The notes beneath the pieces were generated by a model. The model was given only the letters and a program-made list of their open reading frames with translations, did no database searches and had not been told where the DNA came from. A stretch of DNA of 64,000 bases, taken from contig JAMPIT010000174.1 in the NCBI GenBank assembly GCA_026261815.1, positions 6,758,001 through 6,822,000 of the forward strand, written 5' to 3'. Positions 1 to 12,602 of this stretch are shown here, one piece after another. The DNA comes from Monarcha castaneiventris obscurior (taxonomy: Eukaryota; Chordata; Aves; Passeriformes; Monarchidae). Numbering within the stretch: the first letter of the stretch is position 1; every line of letters starts with the position of its first letter. The position numbers and the translations under genes are program-made.

Positions 1-1252
1 GAATAATGACTTCCCTCAACCTGCTGAGTACACCCAGTCCAGTACACAGCTGGCTGCCTCTGCCACAAGGATATACTGCTGGTTTAAGTTAAATTTTCTG
101 TCCACTGGGTCTGTTTCTGAAAGCTTCTTTGCAGCCAGTGAGCAGCCGACCTGCTTGGGTGAACAGGGCTGTGCCATCCCAGGTGAGCAAGGCTTAACTC
201 GCTTTTGTTGAACTTCATAATGTTCTTGTCTGTCCTCATCTCAAGGTTGCTAAGGTTCTTCAGAATGGCAGCCCTGCCCTGCAGGGTGCTGAGCACTTCC
301 TCGGATTGCTGTCACCCATAAGCTCACAGAGGGTTAATTCTGTCCTGTCACCCAGGTTACTGACAATGGCATTAAACAGCTGCCAGCTGGGTGTGGGGTT
401 GCTGCCTGCACCCCATGGAGCCGGCAGTCCAGGCAGCGAGGGCAAAATAGAAAGTAGCAGGTTTAGTAGGTCGTGGTGAAGTAAGGTTGTGAGTTTGTGT
501 TCAAGGCTGAGGGGGAGGAATGGGGGAGATCTAATGGTGCGTGGGAGGGGGAACCTTAAAGGAGTTCAACAACTCTTGCTTTAGGCCTAAGTGAGTGTGG
601 GAGTCGTGTGGTATAACTTGTGATTAGACCTAAGTAGTGTTTGTCTTGGTGTGTTAAGCTATTTTCTGAATCATGGCATTTTCACAGGAATGTCTCCAAA
701 ATTTGGTGCTCATTGTTAAGTCAGTGATGATGATAAAAATAGATATCAAACTCATTTCCATCATTTCCAGATCCTGCGTGGCATCTGATTTCCAGCCCAG
801 AGAGCAGTAGGAATTAACTCTTCCATCAAGACAACTTAAATGCAGCTTTAATATAATTTAAAAATAGCTAGTCAGTCCCCCTCACTGCTCCCCCATAATT
901 GTTCTCAATTCAGGGTGTGTTTTTTTATATTTTTGCATGCAGTCTGGAGAGAAGCAGCAGGTTTCCTCTGTAGATAGGATTGGACATAGATGATTATTAA
1001 AGCACTACTAAATATTTTGACATAAACCGTATTTTATAAAAAAAAATCAGGAACAGTCTTTTGGAAGAAACAAAGCTGATCCCAAGTGCAGGATGACAAT
1101 TCTTTCTTTCTTATTCTAATCTGCCTTTACACTTAAAACTTCTCTATTTGTTTTAACATGCTAGAAAATATTCCATTTTTTCATACCTACATGCCTTCTG
1201 AATTAGTGTTGCATTTTTAGTTTTCTTCTGAAGGAAAGCTTTGATCAGCGAA

Positions 1253-1394
1253 GGTGATGCTCCATCACTGAAAGTGTTCAAGGTCAGGTTGAGCAGGGCT
1301 TTGAGCAACATGATACCATGGAAGGTGCCCCTGCCCATGCAGAGGGGTATAATTAGATGTTCTTTAAAGGCCCCTTCTCACCAAACCATTCTGT
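1253..1394 (+). mobile_element. CR1 non-LTR retrotransposon fragment, 3' end
   Basis: The stretch follows the 3' untranslated end of avian CR1 elements in order: a block resembling 'tggaagtgttcaaggtcagg', then 'gggctttgagcaac', then 'ggaaggtgcccctgcccatg', then a degraded 'ttaaaggccccttc' and finally 'ccaaaccattctgt', the usual CR1 terminus. It is 5'-truncated, as most CR1 copies are, and has many substitutions, so it is old. It sits in a COG5 intron in the same orientation as the gene. This kind of fragment is a main reason for calling the genome avian. Confidence 0.88.
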
Positions 1395-2294
1395 AACAAT
1401 ATAACGTACATGACACGTCTGTTTTACAATACAAGATAATTGCCTGTGTTTAAATGAGCAGTTCAAGTTCTGCTTTCTTTGACTTGTATGCTTTCCACCA
1501 GGTTGGTTTTGGTACTGTTGACCTGATTTCTTTAAAATGAAACCAGTCTTGGATTGAAATGAAAAGCTGGGAAGTGCTTTGCTCTGTTTTTATTTTTATG
1601 TTCCCCTTCATTAGGGACATCTATCAGAAAATATACCTGGTTGTCTAATATGTTCTATTTCCTTTTCTGGACTTAAACAGAAAGAGCGTGTTAATGTGCT
1701 GTCTGAGAAAACAAACAGAAATACAGAGCCAAGGGGCCCCACTCAGTTTCTGTCTCCAGCTGGACAGTTTTGACTCACTTAATGTTGCTCAAACAGCTAA
1801 AAACTGAAATCTTATGTATTATTAATACAAGTAGTTAATTTTTAAGATGGTAGAAATTGCTTAAATAAGGACCAGATTTCATAGGAACTTAATGGCACTG
1901 TAGTGACACAGACAGATTTTATTCTCTTGTTTCACTGAAGAAATGTGTGGGAATTTTGCCCTATAAGAGAAGGAAAGAGGGATACCAGAAGTTTTGTAAC
2001 TAACTAACATTTCAGTAAAATAAATCTTTCTTTCTCTTTAATAATGAATTAATAATACCTGCAGAAAAAATTTAAAAGTTAACAATTTTGTCAAGTATAT
2101 CTAAAATATATGACATTGTATATGGCACCTAGTATACAGCGATTACATTCTTATTTTGAACACTTTACAAGGCATTGTAATCTATGCAGTTTTGATAGGA
2201 ATAAACATCTTTTTCTGAAGAGCTCAAGTTGTATGAGATGGCTGTAAGATATTGTTTAATAGTACCTGTAGTGGAATCCCTTTCACTTGATTTA

Positions 2295-2349
2295 AAGGCT
2301 TTCTTCAGCAAGTCCTTCTTGATTATAAGGCTTTCTTCAGCAAGTCCTT
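2295..2349. repeat. Short tandem duplication, period 32 bp
   Basis: A 23-base segment starting 'aaggctttcttcagc' at 2295-2317 is repeated perfectly at 2327-2349. The perfect match suggests a recent local duplication or slippage event. No function is implied. Confidence 0.85.
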
Positions 2350-4385
2350 TGGTGCCTGGTGCAGTGTGGGGCAGTCATTTCAGCCTAAGTGGAGAATTAG
2401 TCTGGCTGAAACAGAACACGAGCAAAGGTTCTTTCTGGAGGCATCAGCTTCCAGTCTGAAGACTTAGAAATGTGCCTGCTCTTGCTATTCCCCACCTGAT
2501 CTATGCATCAATTGCATGGCAAATTTAAGTGTCTCCAAGCAGCAGACTTCTTCTTTGAGTTAAGGGGTTTGCCTATACCACCTAGAGACTAGAGATATAA
2601 TGTAGAACCCTAGGTTGCTTTCACCAAAGGGTGAGCATTGGTCTTCTGCTGAGGTATTGGGATCTCAGGCTCTGTTCTAAGGGCTTCGGTTTTAAATTAG
2701 CTTCATTGACTAAAACAAACAAATTGACATATTTGGGCCCAGCAGCATCCTGGGTTGTTGGTTCAGATACAAGTGAGGCAAACAGGATGTCCTTCCTTTT
2801 CAGTAGCTAGTGGTGTAACTAACATTTCCTTTAAGACCATGGAAGATAACAGAAGTAAATATTGCCAGTACCAGTTTAGGTTTAGTTTCATGGACATCTT
2901 CTGCCAATGCACACATGAGTCTTCTATAGTAGTTCTTGATAAATCATGTAGCTTCGTGTCTTCTACATATTTAAATCCAAGCAGAACTTTTGGTATCATT
3001 TAGACCTGTTGACTTTTTGGAATTCAAATTAGTAGTTTCTTCAAAAATTGTAATTTTCCTTCATTATGGAAAAATAGCAGTATCTTCTTCGGGTACAGAT
3101 ATCACCAACATTATCTGCAACTAAGACTGCAGAACCAAGTAAACCAAATGACCAACAAAAGAGAAATAAGCCTCAAACCTTCCTCAAACAGACAAAAAAA
3201 GATCTGTGATTTTATCATTCTATGATTTTATTTAAAATTTCAAGAATAGGTTATTTTCCATTAATATCCTCTCCCCCCCCTTCCCAATCTCCCATGTAAC
3301 ACCTCTTAATTTGTCATTGGATTCTTGCATTTGAGGGGAGTTATGTGTCTGCAGATCTTGGGTGTTTGCTTCTGGGGAATCCACTTCAGATGTTCTAATT
3401 TCCTTCTTTCCCCCTCTTTATTAGTATCACTGAGGTTAGTTCTCAGAGCACAGAAGGGTTTCTCTTTCGACTCAAGTAGCCTCTTGAGTGATGCAGCTTA
3501 ATCACATTGGTTTATTACTGTCTTCTTTACTAACTCTTTGTTAGTGCAGCTGATTGTTCTCAGTAGACTTCTGTTGATTCTCTAATTTCTAGCAAAAGCT
3601 TAAAATCAATTCAGTCTGTGTAAAGAGTGTAATACAGTTTTTGTGGAGCTCATAGGGATGAGCTTCATAGTCATCTCTGTTCCAAAACATTTTAATACCT
3701 ACAGGAAGTTTTAATTTCTTATCTTGATTCTGTATTATCACAAAGAATATTTGAGGTTAAAAAATGAGATCACATAATAGAAAGAATCTGTGTTGGTGAG
3801 TCATTTAGATTAAGGAAAGCTAACCGTGTTGCTCAAAGTACTGTTTTTCTGCCTGATGATCTGCATATTGGATTGGTCTCTGTCTATGACTCTCCTCTTA
3901 CATGAGTATCTGAGAAACTGGTTTAAAAAGTGCATTTTCAAGAAGCATCTTGCCAGTAGATTAGAAAAGCTGTTCAGGTTTAGTAAATCAAGAAAATTTA
4001 GAATTGTAGTGACAAAAATATTTGTTTTATTAAAAAATACAAAGTTCTAACCCTTTGGTAGGCTGAAGTAGATTATAAAATGTCACTTATGCCTAGGTCC
4101 TTGTGTATTCTGCCTTGACATAGAGTATTTTTGTTCAAGAAGAGGATTCAGCAGGCAGTCTGTATTTTCAGTTCTTAAAAAGTAATTTCCAGCTGTGCGT
4201 GCTAAGCTTAATAACGTGTGATAGAAGGGAAGCAATACCAACACCCTATGAGAGAGTTAAGAATTTGCCTTTATGTTCATGAACACATATAAAGAGGCAG
4301 AATTATCAGAGGGATGAGAGGTAGAGGAGTGGTTATAGGACTATAGCTCCCTCCTCTAATTTGCTCGCTGGCTGTGCTGAGGAGT

Positions 4386-4442
4386 GGCTGGAGCAGCATG
4401 TGGTGCTTCTGAGAGGGTGATGCCTTGGTGGCTGCTCCAGCC
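4386..4442. repeat. GC-rich perfect inverted repeat (12-bp arms, 33-bp loop)
   Basis: GGCTGGAGCAGC at 4386-4397 is the exact reverse complement of GCTGCTCCAGCC at 4431-4442. The arms are GC-rich in AT-rich surroundings, and the segment around them (about 4340-4450) is GC-richer than its flanks. In RNA this would form a stem with a large loop. I cannot assign it to a known element. Confidence 0.75.
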
Positions 4443-7404
4443 CTGGCACGTGGTGATACAAGATACTTAGGTTCTAGTTTTTTTAAAGCACAAGTCTTCC
4501 CAAAGGTAACAAAATGTTATAGATGTGCTTTTAAAGTCTCTTAAGGGAGAGATGTCAGTTATAAATATATACTGACTAAATCTGTTAGAGTTAATACAGT
4601 AATAGTTTTACTCCGGAGCTTTAAGGTTAAAGCAGATGGAAAGCTGACACGCTTTAAGCAGGACACCAGTCCCCAGAGTCTGTGCCAGCTGAGGAGTGAG
4701 CCATTGTTTTTGCTTAATTCCTGACAAGAAGACACAAGTACCTTACAGCCTGTGTCCCACTCACCTCTGATCATGACCACAGTGTTATTGACTGACTGTG
4801 CACGGCAAGAAATAGAATAATGATCACACAAGTAAGTGCCTGAAGCAAAATCCTTCCTACATTTGCTACTCCCTGAGTTAATAACCGATAGTACTTTTGT
4901 TGTGTTTCACTTGACAGGGTTTCTTTACTAACTAAAATTGACCAGTTGGAATGTGTGAGTTCCTCTGCAATATTTTAAATAAAACAGATTGGAAATGCAC
5001 AGGCATTCTGAGTATGATCTGGCTGCTCTTATGTCAGCTGCACTTCTGCTGGGTTTCATTGTGCTGTCCAGGATAGCAACATCCCTCTTGAAAGCACACA
5101 AGTGTAGAGATTTCTCATATTACGTTGTCTGCTTAGATAAAAAAAACTATCAAAAGGCACATACCTGCCTGTGTTGCGGCTTCTGCTCTCACATAAGAAT
5201 GGCAGGAAAGCACTTGCAGGTGTTTCTGACGTAGACCTGCTGTCCTTATGAAAACTGCTTTTCTTTTGAAAACTGGGGAATTGCTGGAGCTTTCTTACTG
5301 TTGGAATAGCAACTAGGAGCATCTATAGCAGTACAGCTAGCCACTGAACCTACAGAAAGGCCCACTGCTTTGAAGTCCTGCTGAAATGCATTGTCCCAAG
5401 ACATTTGTTCGGATTGCAGAAAATTTAGAACAAAGCTGCAGATTTTAACAGTTTAGCAGGAGGTGACTGCCAGTCTGAGACACAGATGGAGGTATTTGGA
5501 GAAGCCAAAGCAGCATGGTCTTTCTGTTCTTTTCCTAAAACCATCAGAAGGATTAGATTTTTAGCACTTGAAGTGACTTAATTTAGATTTTGAGATAAAA
5601 CGCAGCAGGAAGAAATGGTATCTTTTTAGTCATCTTCCTCAGATTTTTTGTGGATTTAGGAGATCATAAGCATATTTTAATTTTGTTTTGTTTAAGCAGC
5701 CTGGGCTTCCAGAATATGACTTTATGCCATAAGTGAACTACAAGCAGTTCTTGTATTTGTGGTATGTGTAAATATTTGGTAATATTTCACCTTTTTTAAT
5801 CTCATGTTGGCAAGAAACTTCTTCAGAGTTTAATATGGCAGTAGATTGAATTCGCTCCTTTATTTTTTCTGTGCAGCTAAAAGAAAAGGGTCAGAAAACT
5901 AGTCTTCACATTCAAGACACTTGCTCATTGAAACTTGTGGGAGTTTAGTATTAGTTTTAATGGGTTCACATGCCAGACCACCTGTAGAGATGCAGCTTAG
6001 TCACAGCAAAAAGTTGCAGGGAAATAAGGGGTAGATGTGGCTGCTGTAGCCCATGGCAAAAGCAGCTCTGTAAACACACCAGCACACAGGGCTTCATGAA
6101 TAGCCTGTGCTGTCCTGCTGCTTGGCTGACCTTTGACCCCTCTGATCCATTTTTAAACAAATGCATGCAGAGGAAAGTATTTGCATACTGTACTGTTAAG
6201 AGAGATTATTTCCTTTATGCCTTACTAAGCTTTATGCAGTATTTCAGCAAGCTTTTTGTTTCGATTTCTTATATGGTATTTTTCTTGTGCAGATGCAGGG
6301 ATGTTCTCTACATAGCTGTGAAATGATTCATTTGGAATTCTTTGTTCAGTTGTGAACATGTGATTGCTAAAACTAGTCTGAGAATTAGATTAGTTTATTG
6401 TGAATAAACAAAAATAATTGGCTACTAAAGTGAAAGGTTATTTGGCAAAGATTTAAAAGTTCAGTTAGCTTAGTTAAAATGTTTAAGTTTGTGCTTTAAT
6501 AAACCTACTGTGAGGACTAAAAGGAACATAACTTTATTAGGAAGTCATAGAGGGCTGTTTATAAATGGAAATAGTGGAACATCATCTTATGAAGGAAGTA
6601 TCTGATACTGCGTGAAATGCCTTGGCTATTATTTTGTTAGTTTTATTTGATCTTTCATAAAAAGCAGTGGAAGACCTCCTTGATTAAGCAAAATGTTGAA
6701 AACTCTGTAAATGAGATTAGTCCTGCATTGCCTTAGAAGTAAGCAGTAGTGTAAAGGGCTAGGCTACCCGGTCGTGCGGAATTGTGTTGACTTAAATCCA
6801 GAAAAATAAAAAAGGAGAAAAAAAAAACAATGAGAAAAGTTGAATTTGAATAGATTTTATTGCTGCAGTTGCCAGTCCAGCCCAGTAATCTGTAGCTACC
6901 CTATTGATGGTGGTTTCGATGATAGTAATAAATTTTGTGATGATTCTGTGATTAAAAAGGAAAAGACTATATTCTTTTCTTCTCTTGCAATTCTTTTTGT
7001 TTGATCCCTGGTATTTAGAAGTGCAGTTTAAATATATGATGTATAATTTGAACCTTTTAATGCATCTTTAATTTCAGATCTTAGAGCAAATTATGCTTAT
7101 TTGAACATCTGGTTAGATAAGTTTAATGATCTAGTTAATTCTTTGGGACAAGGATATGACTTCTTGCCCCTTTTTGGCCTGTGATTTTGATTCTGCAGTT
7201 CCTAGAACTCATGTTTTGCACATCTCCAGCAGCCTCTGGATCTAGAGAAGTGTGTTCAAGTAAATTCAGTGTATTCAATATCCAGGTTTTCTTGAGTAAT
7301 AATCCTTTGATTTTCAGTTCTTGTGGTATAAGACATTACTTTGATGTACTGTATTGTCAAGTGTTGTACACAAGAATGTCCCTTGGAACTGACTGTAACT
7401 CTGA

Positions 7405-7641
<237 letters not shown>

Positions 7642-8094
7642 TGAAATGTAAAAGAACTTGAGCTTGATTTCTTTTGCTTTGTGTAGCACTGTCCAGTGTA
7701 AATTAAACAAGAAAAAGTCTTATGTGAGAAATTCTCACACATGACAATATTCAAAGAAATTGACAGCACTGGTCTTGTGCAATATTTACAGGAATAAAAT
7801 TTTTCCAGACTTGATCCTAAAATTTGGAAGAAAGTAGGTGCTGATATGAAGACTTTACCTGTAAACACTGTCATAAAAGCTTGGTGCATTAAACACCATA
7901 TACGGCATTGCCAACGTTGCCGAGCTTTATAGAGAAATGTGAAAAATGCAGTTTCTTAAAACTGGAGGAAGATTTCTACATTTTAACTGTGCAAAAATAT
8001 ATTGAAAAGATTTGAAAGATTTGTGTTAAAACTTTAAAGAGCAGTTTAAACTTCAAGGTAAATATTCACTGTAGGGAAATAAGAATGAATATGC

Positions 8095-8127
8095 ATAATT
8101 ACATTCATTCATATTAAATGTAATTAT
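8095..8127. repeat. AT-rich perfect inverted repeat (11-bp arms)
   Basis: ATAATTACATT at 8095-8105 is the exact reverse complement of AATGTAATTAT at 8117-8127, with an 11-base loop. AT-rich arms of this size can occur by chance in 64 kb of AT-rich DNA, so the pattern is certain but its meaning is not. Confidence 0.7.
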
Positions 8128-9770
8128 CTACATTTTAGTAACTTGGCTGCATCTATTAACTGTTTGCAGTATCTTTAGTGCTATTTTCTTGCCTTTGTAA
8201 AATTTAATGTTCTTTTGTCTATACTTCTTAATATTCTTTAAAAACCTAAGTATTTTAAATCTCTATTGCAAGAGTAAGAGGAGAAGTCTGGTACAAGTTT
8301 CTATCAAATTTGGATCTCAAATTAGAGAACAGAGAGGCTTAGAACAAGATATTTTTATGTTGTTTGTTACCAAGGGTTAAAATTCTCTGTAAGGCAATAT
8401 AGCATTTGTTTATACTGTTGAAGATTGATGTGAAAATAGAACGTATACAGAATAGAAAGCCTATTGAGTAAATTGTCTCGATTAAACAATTGAGGATTAA
8501 AATTGTCAGCATGTCTCAAACTTCTACTTAGACCTGTCATTTCAACTATTTTTCTGCAGTAAGAAGTCATGGTTGTGGGAAATTCCTTTGACTATTTGCT
8601 GATAACAAAGTGGTAGGAAAAAAACCACCCCATTTTTCACTTGATTACTAGTCCAGTGTTGAAACTTCTGGCTATTTGAGCATGTTGCCAAGCTGTGATT
8701 GCACTTTTTGCAAGCTATGAAGCTTATACATTATTAAATAAAGATTGACTGAAGACAGGGCCTAAGAAAAAGCAAGTGGACATTTATTTTAAGTGTAGCA
8801 AAAGTCTTCATCAGTGTGAACTCCTTCTAGTTTTTCATGTCAGATTTGACCTTCTCTGATAATTTTCTCTTCATATTAAGTCCTAAAATGGAACTGACAA
8901 AGAAACCCTGGGGAAATCAATCCCACTCCACCTGAAAAATAGACAGATTTATTAGGTGTTCCAGGCTGTCTCCCGGTAATCAAGAGATTATTAAAGTATA
9001 TGCCTGTTGTGCTTTAGCCAGGGGCCTGTTTCCAACAAATGGAAGAGTGTTTGGAAGAATATTATTAGTGCTTAGTCATATCAGAAATGGGGATGTTTTC
9101 ATGAGGAGGTGTTGGGTTATGCATCACAGGTTTGTTGTTGGATATGATTTGTGAATTTAATGTTGAGAACAATAGTTCGCTTTAGAAAATACGCCTGCAA
9201 GCATTGCCCAAGAAATCTAGAATTTGAGATGTGACTAGTAAATAGTAGGTCTTTGATTCCTATTACTGTAGCTGTGTTTTTTATTGGCCAGCTGATTTAC
9301 ATCTGTACCTTCCAACCCCTGAGATTTCCCTTAAGAAGACATGGGACCTTCATCCTTTCTCCTGCATTAGGTACTACAGAATTCCTCAGATGAACTGTCT
9401 TCCTGCTAGTGTGTATTCTGGTAGCTGCCTGTCCCTTTGAGAATAGTGCATCTGTATTTATCCAGGTGGTTCTTCAGTTATCTGATATTCATATTTGCAA
9501 ATGCAGTTGTAGTTTCCACCCTTGTTTTCATCTGCTGTGTAAATAATACATGAGATCTGTTGCCTACATAAGAGCGAGCTGTATTTCTGTATTTCATCTA
9601 GCACTTTTCAACAATGCCTTAAGAGGAAAATTAGCCTTAATTACTCCATTTTAGATTATTTCAGTGTCCATCTCCAGAAGCAGGAAGTGGAAATGCATTT
9701 AAAAAGTAAAACTGGAAGTATCTATTTTTAAACAAAAGTCGTTAGAATTTGGTGAATGTCTTCTCTAGAA

Positions 9771-9805
9771 TTCAGAGACGCTGAATTTTTTTTTCAGAGA
9801 CGCTG
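9771..9805. repeat. 13-bp direct repeat flanking a T-rich spacer
   Basis: TTCAGAGACGCTG at 9771-9783 recurs exactly at 9793-9805, separated by the nine bases AATTTTTTT. It may be a local slippage duplication, or a target-site duplication left by a small insertion with an oligo-T or oligo-A tail. The spacer is too short to tell. Confidence 0.8.
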
Positions 9806-12181
9806 CTAGATGTTACTCTGATGAAAAGAACGGAGCTAAAGAGTCTAAATTGCTCCTTTTAACATTTTTATATATCCCCTTTGTTTCGGAAAGATAGTAT
9901 TTTTGTTATTTTGATTGTTTATTTAATGATGTATAAGTCACATGCTAATGAGCTGTGCACAGATTCCCCCAAATAACGTCCAGCAGTAGCACATGAAAGC
10001 AGATACTTACACCTAAGTAAGACATTGTCTTTTTCTCTTCAGTGTAACTCATGTTTTTATGGCTTGTCCACCACTGTGATGTTTGTGTATTTCTCAGAAA
10101 AAATGAAGTCTCTTCCCCCTTTGGAAGTGTGGCATTAGCCATTGACTGCTTTAGAAGTGAAGCCTTCCCCTCCTGTTCCTGGTAGAATCTTAAAGCTGCC
10201 ATCTGGGTATAAACTAGAAGTGTCTGTCAGTGTGTCTAGACTTAACAGGCTCTCATAGAGCTGCCAACCACACTTGTCTTCCTAATCCTTTTAAAAAGAG
10301 TAAACTCTCTTTGCTACTGTTGACAAAAGCAATACCAATAACAGCAAACCTGACCACACATCACCAATGGCTACAGGCAGGTTTTTTATTGTCCTGTGTG
10401 CTTTTTTAGGCACTCCTAGTGTACATAGCACAGATTGATGGTCTTTCGTGACCCACAGAACAATTTAAAGAAAATGGATTCTACCCCATCTCTACTTTCT
10501 AGTCCTAAACTCTTTGCTAGCTTTCCTTCATTAGTGTAAGCAGACTAATGGCAGATAGCTTAGGATGCAGGAAGGACTGCTTTAGCAGAGATGCATCAAG
10601 AACTTGATTAAAAGCCACCCTTCTAACAGAAGGGACAGCAATGTGTTCTGCTTTAAAAATTTAAAAAAGAAATGTATATGCATCTTGCAACCACCTGAAA
10701 TATCCCCGGCATTTCTTTTGCTCCCACGATGAGCCGTAGGCTGAAGAATCTAGATTTGCTCTTGGTACCATGTCACCCCTGTTTTCAACAGCACTATTGT
10801 GTAAAGCAGATCTGAATAATAAGAAATTACTGGGGAAAGGAGAAATTTGTTAAGATTACCATAGCTCAATTCCAGGTAGAACAGTTTTTCCAGACACAGT
10901 GTGGTGGCTGCTATACTTACAAATGAGAAAACTTCTCTGCAACTTAGCTCTTGCTTCAAACCCTTCCTGCTGTAATATTTCCGTGCTTGGTGTGGGACTT
11001 ACAGCCAGGGATGACCAAGCTTAGTTCCACCTGTTAATGACAACGTTGGTAGCTTTAGGAGCCAGGCCATGTGTGTGCAGAAAAGAGCTTCATTTCCATC
11101 TCCTCCGTCCTCTGAAAAGGTAACCTTAGTTCTGAGCTAGATTCAGTGCTTTAAACACCAGCATTGGGTCTCTGTGTAAGAAGGATGGATTTTTGCATGT
11201 GTGAAATGTGTTAGGAATCTATGTTCTTGCTTGTGGCTTTACTGATACAAACTGTAATAATTGGGATGTAGGTTGTGAGGTATCAATGGTATCATTAAAG
11301 ATTGATTAAAATATAAATATCCATTTAGGTCTAGCAGGCTGCAGTGTGGAAATGAGAGCTGAATTCAGATTTCCCTGGGTTTGCACTTTAAACAGTTTGT
11401 CCTTCTGTGTGTTACAGAAACATTCTGTATCTTTGACCACATACTAAAAATTTTTCTTCCTTGTCTCCGGAGGAATCTGCAGATGTCTGACTAGTTGGGG
11501 TTTTTTTTAGGTTTTAGAGAAATGATGTGATGTTTTTGTCCAGTTTCCCTTATATGAGGTGTGGACAAATCTACCTGCCTAGCATGGATCTGGAGAGAGT
11601 CAAATTCACTGATAATTCATTGAAATTGTTCTGGTGATCATATAGTGAAGTGTCCTGATCATGTCAGAGAAAGAAAAAAATAGGTGTAAGCCTAATAAGT
11701 ATCCTTTGTTAAATTGTATGTGCAGATTTTTTTTAAATACATAGATTTATTTTTTTCAAAATGAAGAGCTTCGCTAATTATAACCTCACAGAATAAAGAA
11801 GAGGGGGGGAAAACTTCACAGAAATAAATCCTAAAAATCTACTTCTGATACTTGTTCAAATGCTGGATTTGTATACATAGGATAAATAGGTAAACAGTAT
11901 GCTCTGAATAAAAATTTCTCAGTTATTAGTGTGACATCTTAATACTGTTGTTATTTTGAACATATTTGGGGGCATTTTGAGTTTTCATATTGTAACTCAC
12001 TAAGAAGAATTTGTTTTGTGAATTGTTCTGTTTTGCATTCTTTTTCATACTGAACCTGTCCTCTCAGTTGTTGTCTCTGGAACAAGTACAGCTTTTTTTT
12101 TTTTACATTAAAAAATTATTATCTAGATGTATATGCATAGGTGTTCTTGACTGATGCTATTTAGTGCCTGAGAAAAGTGAT

Positions 12182-12602
12182 GGGAGGATGAAGTGTCTGC
12201 ATAATTAACCAGTTGTCTGGAGGTGATTATCCAGGAGTTGCCCAATTTATCTCAGTTCAGGGTTCCCTAAGCTAGGTGCTTGTGTAGTACGTCTTGCAGT
12301 GTTATGGCAAAATTGGTGAAATTAATCTGAGATCTCTCATAGACCAGCATTTAATCTCTTGTCAAGGATCTCTAATAGGTCTTGTTTCTTATCCCCAAGG
12401 GTTTGGAGGGGAAAGTACGTACATAATTGACCAGTTTTCCAGACACAATCACCAAGAAGTTGCATAATTTATTTCATTTCAGGGCCCTCTGAGCTGAGTG
12501 TTTATCTACCACAGCTTGCAGGGTTATGGCAAGATTGTTGAAATTATTCTTAAATCATTCATAGGTCAGTGTTCAATCTAATGTCAAGGATCTTAAGCAA
12601 TA
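12182..12602. repeat. Diverged head-to-tail duplication, 222-bp period
   Basis: Two copies lie in tandem: about 12182-12378 and about 12404-12602. They align with a constant offset of 222 bases and essentially no gaps. Anchors: 'cataattaaccagtt' at 12200 against 'cataattgaccagtt' at 12422; 'cttgcag.gttatggcaa.att' in the middle; and the identical 'gtcaaggatct' at 12361 and 12583. Identity by eye is roughly three quarters, with scattered substitutions, so the duplication is old. I find no third copy on either side and no coding potential. It could be two copies of an unrecognised interspersed repeat or a fossil segmental tandem duplication. Confidence 0.8.
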
